Source: Shewanella colwelliana ATCC 39565 (lineage in GTDB: Bacteria; Pseudomonadota; Gammaproteobacteria; Enterobacterales; Shewanellaceae). Taken from it: DNA of 64,000 nucleotides. Under the pieces are notes generated by a model that worked only from the letters and a program-made list of their open reading frames with translations, was not told the origin of the DNA and searched no databases. The stretch covers positions 1 to 64,000 of the forward strand of contig NZ_JAEC01000022.1 in NCBI RefSeq assembly GCF_000518705.1. Reading direction: 5' to 3'. Positions 57,482-64,000 of this stretch are shown here, piece after piece (positions within the stretch are counted from its first letter, which is position 1; each line of letters begins with the position of its first letter). The position numbers and the translations under genes are program-made.

Positions 57482-57536
57482 AAACTCAGTTACATAGCGC
57501 ACAGAGTCGTGCTACAAAATTGACAAGGAACGAATC

Positions 57537-57553
57537 ACGGCGTCAAACGCCGT
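57537..57553. other. Small hairpin in the galT-galK gap
   Basis: Perfect 7-bp arms ACGGCGT and ACGCCGT with a 3-base loop, and no T-run after it. It may set the relative expression of galT and galK by stabilising the upstream mRNA. Confidence 0.5.
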
Positions 57554-57561
57554 AGAAAATA

Positions 57562-57583
57562 CTGTGGTCACTAGTGAGCACAG
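57562..57583. promoter_or_regulatory. 22-bp near-perfect palindrome before galK
   Basis: Arms CTGTGGTCAC and GTGAGCACAG flank a TA centre and match at 9 of 10 positions. It lies 33 bases before the preferred galK ATG. Its centre differs from a CRP site and it lacks the CG centre of most LacI-type operators. An operator is the simplest reading. Confidence 0.65.
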
Positions 57584-57616
57584 AGTGTGATAACTTTTTC
57601 TGAGAAGCTAGAAAGC

Positions 57617-58783
57617 ATGTCGAATCCCGCACAGCGCGCCAACAAACTATTTGTGCAGACCTTTGGTACTACTGCCGATGATCTTTATCTCGCGCCAGGA
57701 CGTGTCAACCTGATTGGTGAACACACAGATTATAATGATGGCTTTGTATTACCTGCTGCAATTAATTTTCACACCATTATCGCGGTAAAACGCCGTGATG
57801 ATGATACCTATAGAGCGGTATCGGATGCGTTCCCTGGTAAAATACACAGCTGGCAATTTGGTCAAGAGGGCCAGATGAGCCCAGATGATGGCTGGATAAA
57901 CTACCTTAAGGGATTTACTGCCGCCATGGCGGCTTCAGGACTGCCAGCCAAAGGGTTAGACCTTGCCGTTGTCGGTAACGTCCCGCTTGGTGCAGGCCTC
58001 TCTTCATCGGCAGCGTTAGAACTTGCTTTTGGCACTGCTGTAAATGATTGCAGTCAGTTACGCCTGTCACCATTAGCGGTGGCACAAATGGCGCAACGCG
58101 GCGAAAATCAATATGTGGGCTGCGCCTGCGGCATTATGGATCAGATGATCAGTGCCCTAGGTGAACAAGATCATGCGTTGCTCATCGACTGCGAAGATCT
58201 CGACAGTGAACCTGTGCCTATTCCTGAAAGCTTAAGCCTTATCATCGTCAACTCCAATGTGCAACGTGGACTTGTCGACTCAGAGTACAATCTACGTCGT
58301 GAGCAGTGCGAAGCGGTCGCTAACCATTTTGGCGTCGAGAGTCTGCGCCATGTTGAGCTCCATGCACTTGAAGCTGCCAAGTCGCAGCTCCCAGAGGTTA
58401 ACTATCGCCGCGCACGACACGTGCTAACCGAAAACCGTCGCACTCAAAATGCCGCCCATGCCTTACAAGCAGGTAATATCAGCAAACTCAGTGAACTGAT
58501 GGCACAATCTCACGCCTCGATGCGAGATGACTTTGAGATCACCGTCCCTGAAATTGATTCCTTGGTTGAGATTATCGCTACAGTAGTGGGGCAACAAGGT
58601 GGAGTAAGAATGACGGGGGGTGGTTTTGGTGGCTGTGTGGTGGCACTCGTCGACCATGAGCTCACCGACGCAGTGGTTGAAGCGATTGAAAGCCAATATC
58701 AGGCCAAAACCGGTATTGAGCCCACCGTCTACTTGTGTTCTGCAAGCGATGGCGCCACGCGCTTAGATGAAGAGTTGTACTAA
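57617..58783 (+). CDS. galK: Galactokinase
   Basis: 388 residues from ATG 57617, the start matching E. coli GalK length (382); an in-frame GTG at 57587 would add ten residues. GHMP kinase signatures are intact: APGRVNLIGEHTDYNDGFVLPAAI, VPLGAGLSSSAALELAFG and RMTGGGFGGCVVALV. It phosphorylates galactose at C1. It is separated from galT by about 135 bases that hold a hairpin and a 22-bp palindrome, so it may have its own promoter. Confidence 0.96.
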   Translation: MSNPAQRANKLFVQTFGTTADDLYLAPGRVNLIGEHTDYNDGFVLPAAINFHTIIAVKRRDDDTYRAVSDAFPGKIHSWQFGQEGQMSPDDGWINYLKGFTAAMAASGLPAKGLDLAVVGNVPLGAGLSSSAALELAFGTAVNDCSQLRLSPLAVAQMAQRGENQYVGCACGIMDQMISALGEQDHALLIDCEDLDSEPVPIPESLSLIIVNSNVQRGLVDSEYNLRREQCEAVANHFGVESLRHVELHALEAAKSQLPEVNYRRARHVLTENRRTQNAAHALQAGNISKLSELMAQSHASMRDDFEITVPEIDSLVEIIATVVGQQGGVRMTGGGFGGCVVALVDHELTDAVVEAIESQYQAKTGIEPTVYLCSASDGATRLDEELY

Positions 58784-59005
58784 AGGCTGCTAAGTAAAAT
58801 GATTTTTGTTAGCGCTTTTGGCCTCTGGCTGAGTCATGGTCAACAATAGCCCAGCTTCCTTTAACTTACTGACTCGACATATAAACGCGGCTGTAGACAC
58901 TGTGCTAGTACAACAATCCATAGAATACGTATTCACCATCTCTTATCAGACAAAATAGATAAACTGGGCCTAAATAGCTCAGTTTGTTATCAACAAGGAC
59001 AGTGT

Positions 59006-60043
59006 ATGGTTCGCTTTCGCCCGTTAGATGCTTGGATAGACCCTAGAGGAGGCTCAATTGAGCGTATTAATATCGATAACGGCATCATTGCCATAGAGGT
59101 ATTGAGCCTTGGCGGTATTATCCGCTCACTGTGGACACCCGATAGAGAAGGCGAGCGAAGCAATATCGTATTAGGTTGCGATAGCGCTAGTGATTACTTA
59201 ACCCAGCAAGCCCATCTTGGTGCTATTGCGGGCAGATATGCCAATCGCATTGCTGGCGCTAAACTCTCCCACCAAGGCACTGACATTATTCTTGATAATA
59301 ATCATCAAGATAATTGCCTTCACGGTGGCAAAGAGGGTTTTAATCGCAAGCAATGGCATATTGGCCAACTCAGCGATGGGGTGCACCTCTCATTATTGAG
59401 TGCCGATGGAGATATGGGGTTTCCCGGTAACTGCACTGTGCAGCTCGACTACCGACTGGTTGCTAATAACCTGTACGTTGAAATCTTAGCTGTCAGTGAT
59501 AGGGCCTGCCCAATAAGCCTTACTCAGCACAGTTATTTTAATTTGCAAGGCAGCAGCGGCATCACTAACCATAATCATCTACTCAGCAGCCCTAGCCGTC
59601 ACTACTTGCAGTGTAATGAGCAAGGTATTCCAACAGAGATAGCCAAAGTCGATGGTACCATCTTAGACTTACGCCAAGGGCAAACCATGGCAGAGATTCA
59701 ACAAGGATTGGCCCATACTGCCACCAAGGGTATAGATCATTGCTATTTAACGGGTAATACCGATAGCAAAGAACTCACTTACTTTGGCGCGCTAAGTGAC
59801 GCCACATCTGGCAGGAAGATGAGTCTCTACACTAACCAACCGAGTGTGCAAATTTACGGAGCCAATTTTTTGCACGGTACCATAGGTAAGCATGGTGACA
59901 AATTAGCATCTTATCAGGGGGTTTACCTTGAACCTCAGCAACTTCCCGATGGCCCTAATCAGCCCCATTTACCGGGGAAAAGTTGGTTCGAAGCAGGTGA
60001 GGTATATCATCACATCAGTCGCTATCAGTTTGATACCTTCTAG
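59006..60043 (+). CDS. galM: Aldose 1-epimerase (galactose mutarotase)
   Basis: 345 residues with AAGGA 6 bases before the ATG. Active-site landmarks: GRYANRIAGAKL (Arg), NCLHGGKEGFNRKQW (His), TQHSYFNLQG (His) and YLEPQQLPDGPNQP (catalytic Glu). It interconverts alpha- and beta-galactose for GalK. No signal peptide, so it is cytoplasmic. It is the last gene of the sugar cluster, 222 bases after galK. Confidence 0.95.
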   Translation: MVRFRPLDAWIDPRGGSIERINIDNGIIAIEVLSLGGIIRSLWTPDREGERSNIVLGCDSASDYLTQQAHLGAIAGRYANRIAGAKLSHQGTDIILDNNHQDNCLHGGKEGFNRKQWHIGQLSDGVHLSLLSADGDMGFPGNCTVQLDYRLVANNLYVEILAVSDRACPISLTQHSYFNLQGSSGITNHNHLLSSPSRHYLQCNEQGIPTEIAKVDGTILDLRQGQTMAEIQQGLAHTATKGIDHCYLTGNTDSKELTYFGALSDATSGRKMSLYTNQPSVQIYGANFLHGTIGKHGDKLASYQGVYLEPQQLPDGPNQPHLPGKSWFEAGEVYHHISRYQFDTF

Positions 60044-60130
60044 GGACTTGGACTGGGGGAAATATTGAAACACATAATACCGAGCAGTCTAGCAAGAGGG
60101 TGGCAATATTGCGGCCTACTCAACAAGGGG

Positions 60131-60171
60131 TTTAGGTAGGGGGTCTAGCGCACTAGACCCTCATACCTAAA
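60131..60171. terminator. Two-part stem-loop between convergent galM and acidic gene
   Basis: An inner 8-bp stem GGGTCTAG/CTAGACCC with a CGCA loop is extended, after a small bulge, by TTTAGGTA/TACCTAAA. No T-run on either side, so a Rho-independent terminator is uncertain; its position between convergent genes makes that role likely. Confidence 0.6.
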
Positions 60172-60188
60172 CAGCTGATCACAAGGCT

Positions 60189-60617
60189 TTATGAGCGGTC
60201 ATCGTCATCAGACCAATCATCAAAACCATCATCGAGACTATCGACTTCTAGCTCAGCAGTCTCATCGTCATCAGCATCAACCTCCGGCTCGGGCTTCGCT
60301 TTTTTAGGTGCAGGAGTAGGCTTAGCATGAATGGCTTCTACCCAACCCGCATGTTGCTGCATAAAGCTGTCTCGCGTCACCAACCAGTTAGCTTCAAACT
60401 CAGCCTTGGCAGTCTTAATCTCTTCATCATTGAGGTCGTGTAAATTGACCTTAACGATATCTTCAGCATACTCAATCACCGCATCTCTGAGCGTATTATA
60501 AAAATAGACTCGCCCAGCAGAGGCTTCAGGAAAATCCTTGTCATGGATAAGGATTGTATTACCTCGAACAGTGCGAAGTTCACCATACCAAACAGGTTCT
60601 TTAGACGTGTTATACAT
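60189..60617 (-). CDS. Hypothetical protein with acidic C-terminus
   Basis: About 142 residues from ATG 60617 (start MYNTSKEPVWYGELRTVRG); the frame can be extended to a TTG at 60650. The N-terminal 90 residues look folded (GNTILIHDKDFPEASAGRVYFYNTLRDAVIEYAEDIVKV). A Lys/Pro hinge (PTPAPKKAKPEP) leads to an Asp/Glu-rich tail of about 35 residues. I do not recognise the family. Acidic tails of this kind can bind basic proteins or metal ions. Confidence 0.75.
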   Translation of the reverse strand: MYNTSKEPVWYGELRTVRGNTILIHDKDFPEASAGRVYFYNTLRDAVIEYAEDIVKVNLHDLNDEEIKTAKAEFEANWLVTRDSFMQQHAGWVEAIHAKPTPAPKKAKPEPEVDADDDETAELEVDSLDDGFDDWSDDDDRS

Positions 60618-60926
60618 ATATGCTAATACCCTTAAATCAACACATACCAACTGAAAATTAGTAAGCCAACAAATGTCCGCTTAGTCGTTGTCATTGCGGG
60701 AAAATACTTACCCCCAATAACCCTCACATTCTTAATAATTAGCGACAGAAATCAATAGCCAAATGGATCTAATTTATTCGATTGCTAGCAATTTGTGCAC
60801 TGTCCCCTTACTAGTAACGAATTTAGCCGAACAAATCAGTTATTCAAGTTTTTTTTGCGTTGACCAACTTCATTTTTCCAAACGTTTCTGCTGGCTAATG
60901 GAATCGCCATGCACAGTAAACTCGCA
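60618..60926. other. Intergenic region, nothing recognised
   Basis: About 309 bases between the acidic hypothetical gene and the quinone oxidoreductase gene. It should contain the promoter of the former. I saw no terminator, palindrome or reading frame worth reporting. Confidence 0.5.
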
Positions 60927-61943
60927 CTAGCCCATTGAAGGTAGCTTTAAGACTAACTTGCCTCGATGCTCTCCAGACTCCAACAACTTATGTGCCTCGA
61001 CCACATCATCAAAATTAAACTCCGCAAAAATGTGGGGCGTTAATGAAGTTGCGTTGCCAGTAAATAATGGCCACACCTTGTCTAATAATGCCTGAGCAAT
61101 ACCTGCTTTAGCTTGCACCGATTGCGGCCGTAGCGTCGCCCCCGTCCAGGTAATACGTTTGCTCATTAAGCGAAATACATCAACATTAGCGGTCACACCA
61201 CGTTGCAAGGCAATGGTCACCATTCTCCCCTCTTCAGCTAATGCCTTAAGGTTGAGATTAATCAGATCGCCAGCCGCCATGTCGAGTACTACATCGACAC
61301 CGCCGTCCGATGCCGACAAGATCTGTGAGAGTAAATCATCATCATGATAATTAAAGGCAAAGTCAGCACCTAAAGATCGGCAATATTCACACTTATCAGC
61401 ACTACCAGAGGTGGTAATGACCGTCACCCCAAACTGCTTTGCTAATGTAATAGCGGCTGAGCCAATACCACCTGAGCCACCATGGATAAGCAACGTTTCA
61501 CCAGCCTTTAGCGCTCCCCGTATAAACAGGTGACCCCACACGGTAAAGAATGTCTCTGGTAACGCGGCTGCTTGTGCCAGTGTCAATCCCACAGGGATTG
61601 GCAAACAGTGGCTCGCATAGGTGGCAACCAGTTGACTATAGCCGCCTCCAGGCACTAACGCGCACACCCTATCGCCAACTTGCCACTGTGTCACTTGCTT
61701 TCCAATGGCCACAACCCTTCCCGATACCTCTAACCCCAACACATCGCTGGCTCCTCTTGGTGGTGGATAAAGCCCTTTACGCTGAGCAATATCGGGACCA
61801 TTTACCCCTGCATAAGCCACCTCAATCAACACTTGTTCGTCGAGTAACGATGGCACAACACCGTCAGTGAGATAAAGCGACTCCGGCCCACCTGGTGAAT
61901 CAAATCTTGCCTGCAAATTTTGTGTTTGATTTGCACTACGCAT
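60927..61943 (-). CDS. NADPH:quinone oxidoreductase-like protein (zinc-independent MDR)
   Basis: 338 residues from ATG 61943, which has GAGGGG 6 bases upstream; the frame extends to 61970 without support. GroES-like N-terminus (VAYAGVNGPDIAQRKGLYPPPRGASDVLGLEVSG) and a Rossmann fold with LIHGGSGGIGSAAITLAKQFGV. It lacks the zinc-ligand cysteines of alcohol dehydrogenases, placing it with zeta-crystallin/PIG3-type quinone reductases. Probably detoxifies quinones using NADPH. Monocistronic. Confidence 0.9.
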   Translation of the reverse strand: MRSANQTQNLQARFDSPGGPESLYLTDGVVPSLLDEQVLIEVAYAGVNGPDIAQRKGLYPPPRGASDVLGLEVSGRVVAIGKQVTQWQVGDRVCALVPGGGYSQLVATYASHCLPIPVGLTLAQAAALPETFFTVWGHLFIRGALKAGETLLIHGGSGGIGSAAITLAKQFGVTVITTSGSADKCEYCRSLGADFAFNYHDDDLLSQILSASDGGVDVVLDMAAGDLINLNLKALAEEGRMVTIALQRGVTANVDVFRLMSKRITWTGATLRPQSVQAKAGIAQALLDKVWPLFTGNATSLTPHIFAEFNFDDVVEAHKLLESGEHRGKLVLKLPSMG

Positions 61944-62571
61944 CGCGTTCCCCTCAATGTGACTGACCAAGTATTAACTATTTGCGCAAGTTAACCCGTT
62001 ATTTTGCTCACTACAACCGCTATTTCAGCTCAAAATACCTTGCGCAGTGGCGCAGTCTAACTTTGCTTTTTCTCCTTTAATCCTAATGAGTATCAGATTC
62101 TAGCGATGAGACTTCTCAGGCTAAGCGTTATCACTAAAAATCCAACGATCTAGCTAATAAAAATTCAACAACTCCTCATCAACATTCTTTAGTTACTCAG
62201 CACAAAGCAAAAATCATAAATTATTTTTGCGATAGAAATTGTTATTTCATCGGCTAGGCAGAGGCTTTAAAACTCTTTATAAAGCAACCGACTATTCATT
62301 ACTATTGCGCAAAAAACACCATAAATAAGCGCAAACCAATGGCGCAAAAAAACAACCCGGATATTGTATATTATATATTTATAGATATATTGTTAATTAG
62401 TTGTAACAGCTCTAGGATTTAAAATGTGGTCTCTTCGACGCACTTTGACATCACGTCAATCGATGTTTTCGGCGAATAGTTAAACCTGATCTGTATAGAG
62501 ATAACAAGACCTGCTCAGCAGGCTAGCCACTTTGTTGCAGACAACAAAGTCATTTAAATTATGGAGATCTC
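61944..62571. other. Control and leader region of the collagenase gene
   Basis: 628 bases, no gene. The 62290-62400 part has three GCGCAAA words (62307, 62329, 62342) and then a very AT-rich tract with TATATT-like boxes, the likely promoter. After it comes a TTGAC-N5-GTCAA palindrome (62445-62459), and two hairpins (62510-62522, 62529-62550) lie just before the ribosome site. Confidence 0.5.
62529..62550 (+). other. Hairpin in the collagenase 5' leader
   Basis: Perfect 9-bp stem ACTTTGTTG/CAACAAAGT with a 4-base loop, 21 bases before the ATG; a smaller stem CCTGC/GCAGG lies at 62510-62522. There is no T-run, so they are more likely to affect mRNA stability or translation than to terminate. 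Confidence 0.6.
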
Positions 62572-64000
62572 ATGAAACTAAAACTATTGGTCGTTGCATT
62601 AGGATTGGCTACCGCTACTGGTATTCAAGCCCAAACAGAGGTTTTACCCGCCTTGCAAACGTTTACCCCTCAGGTAGACACCAACTCACCTTGGCTAACA
62701 TCAACAACGCCTATGGGCGCTCCAGGAATGGTTGGTCCAAATGGTCCTGCCGCCGATGAAGACTGCAGCAGCTTTATTGGCCTTAGCGGTGGTCCACTCG
62801 TAACAGCGGTCGCTAGCGCCAATCCGCAATGTGTGAGTCCGCTCTATAACCTAAAAGGCGCGGACGCAACCGCACTCTTTAGCGAAGCAAATATGCGCTC
62901 AATCGCAACAGCAATTCGCGATCGAGGCACCCGCTACAGCGGTACCGATACCGATGGAATTGAATCACTTATCTATTTCCAACGTGCAGCCCTATACGTG
63001 CAATTTTACAGCCCAGAAGATGTACCAGCTTATTCAAGTGCTGTCACCAGTGACATCAAAGCTGCGTTAACAAACCTGTTCAACAACAATAATATTTGGA
63101 CTGCCAGCGAGGCTAACGCAGGCGTGCTTAAAGAAGCATTGATCTTGGTTGATTCAGCCTATCTAGGCGCCGACTTTAATCACATCACTAAAAAAGTACT
63201 CATTGAATATAACGCTGATTGGCAAGCCAGTAGGGGCATGAATGCAGCTGCAAATGCCATCTTCACCACGCTGTTCCGCGCACAGTGGGATGATAAGATG
63301 AAGGCGTTGTTTGCAACCGATCAAACCATTCTTGATGCCTTAAATAATTTTCAACTCAATCACCGGGATTTATTGGGTACCGATGCTGAGTACGTCCTCA
63401 TCAACGCAGTCAATGAGATGTCTCGCCTATACTATGTGCCTGAAATGAAAAGCCGAGTAACAACCTTGGTTAAGTCAGTTCTCGACAGCAGCAGTAAAAA
63501 TGATACGTCAAAAGTCCTCTGGATGGCCGCAGCATCAATGGCCGACTACTACGACCGCGCTAACTGTAACTATTACGATATCTGCGGCTTTAAGACTCAG
63601 CTGGAGGCCGACACCCTAAGCTTTAATTGGCAATGTTCTGATACCCTAAAAATGCGTGCACAAAGCATGTACCAAGCTCAGGCTAAATGGGCGTGTGATG
63701 TACTAGGTGGGCAGGAAACCTATTTTCACTCAAAGCTAGCCACCAACAATAGCCCTGTCGCCAATGACAACAACAGCGCCTTAGAGCTTATTGTTTTTAA
63801 CAGCTCAAGTGACTACCAATCTTACGCGGGGACCTTCTTTGGTATTGCCACCAATAACGGCGGTATGTATTTAGAGGGCTCGCCCGCTGGTATTAAGAAC
63901 CAAGCACGTTTCATCGCCTATGAAGCCCAGTGGCGACAACCCGATTTCCATATCTGGAACCTGCAGCATGAATATGTGCATTATCTTGACGGACGCTACA
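62572..64000 (+). CDS. Secreted microbial collagenase (peptidase M9), 3' end cut by the window
   Basis: 476 codons are present and the gene runs off the window end. GGAG lies 5 bases before the ATG. Signal peptide MKLKLLVVALGLATATGIQA, cleaved before QTEV. A helical activator region (about 75-300, LYNLKGADATALFSEANMRSIATAIRDR...) leads to the catalytic part, and the zinc-binding HEYVH (His 466) followed by YLDGR is that of M9 collagenases of Vibrio and Clostridium. The third zinc ligand should be downstream of the window. It digests native collagen or gelatin outside the cell. The next gene cannot be seen. Confidence 0.93.
   Translation, partial: MKLKLLVVALGLATATGIQAQTEVLPALQTFTPQVDTNSPWLTSTTPMGAPGMVGPNGPAADEDCSSFIGLSGGPLVTAVASANPQCVSPLYNLKGADATALFSEANMRSIATAIRDRGTRYSGTDTDGIESLIYFQRAALYVQFYSPEDVPAYSSAVTSDIKAALTNLFNNNNIWTASEANAGVLKEALILVDSAYLGADFNHITKKVLIEYNADWQASRGMNAAANAIFTTLFRAQWDDKMKALFATDQTILDALNNFQLNHRDLLGTDAEYVLINAVNEMSRLYYVPEMKSRVTTLVKSVLDSSSKNDTSKVLWMAAASMADYYDRANCNYYDICGFKTQLEADTLSFNWQCSDTLKMRAQSMYQAQAKWACDVLGGQETYFHSKLATNNSPVANDNNSALELIVFNSSSDYQSYAGTFFGIATNNGGMYLEGSPAGIKNQARFIAYEAQWRQPDFHIWNLQHEYVHYLDGRY

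Noticed and set aside
57562..57583. The galK palindrome as a CRP site
   Set aside because: Half-sites are TGTGG and GCACA with ten bases between, not TGTGA-N6-TCACA.

Overview
The window looks like a chromosomal segment of a marine or aquatic gammaproteobacterium, most likely Shewanella. I base this on gene content and order recalled from that genus: a fused multi-domain acetyl-CoA carboxylase gene, a divergent LysR gene, a chromosomal class D beta-lactamase of the OXA-48/OXA-55 type and a C15-peptidase-like gene, followed by sprT-endA-rsmE-gshB-phoA. No database search was possible, so species is not assigned. There are no rRNA genes, integrases, transposases or CRISPR arrays. One tRNA gene is present.

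Layout. 1-607 is non-coding and repetitive (two copies of a dispersed intergenic element). 608-6396 holds a VOC protein, a small conserved protein, a P-type cation ATPase, a tandem universal stress protein and a CPA2 antiporter. 6403-9693 is a tightly overlapping minus-strand trio: outer-membrane beta-barrel, small PstS-like periplasmic protein and membrane diguanylate cyclase. 9915-17872 is the accADC-lysR-blaOXA-pcp block. 17928-26844 is mostly housekeeping (sprT, endA, rsmE, gshB, phoA, rsmC, a FapA-like protein, a site-2 protease). 26973-34142 is an anaerobic respiration locus: LysR regulator, a TtrA/TtrB/TtrC-like molybdoenzyme operon and a divergent TorF-type outer-membrane protein. 34374-39749 has tRNA-Leu(CAA), a 42-residue DUF3149 membrane protein, a SieB-like protein, an orphan histidine kinase, pepT and tcdA. 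40131-42691 carries two paralogous porins, the first with a perfect CRP-type site. 42778-50661 holds tpm, a Cys-rich small protein, a Ser/Thr kinase, fxsA, cutA-dsbD and a KefB/YbaL-type antiporter. 50770-60043 is a lactose/galactose utilisation cluster (beta-propeller protein, exported LacZ, SSS symporter, galT, galK, galM). 60189-64000 has an acidic hypothetical protein, a quinone oxidoreductase and the first 476 codons of a secreted M9 collagenase cut by the window end.

How the genes work together. The sugar cluster forms a near-complete route: exported LacZ splits lactose-like galactosides outside the cytoplasm, the SSS symporter would bring in the galactose (or galactoside), and GalM-GalK-GalT feed the Leloir pathway; galE and a dedicated regulator are not in the window. 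The respiratory locus links a quinol-oxidising NrfD-like membrane subunit, an Fe-S protein and a Tat-exported molybdoenzyme, with a beta-barrel encoded on the other side of a shared A-rich control region. The overlap-coupled trio at 6403-9693 looks like an outer membrane-periplasm-c-di-GMP signalling line and is the best candidate here for a poorly described system.

Several starts were moved from the longest reading frame to internal ATG/GTG codons on the basis of Shine-Dalgarno spacing, family length or signal peptides; these are noted entry by entry.
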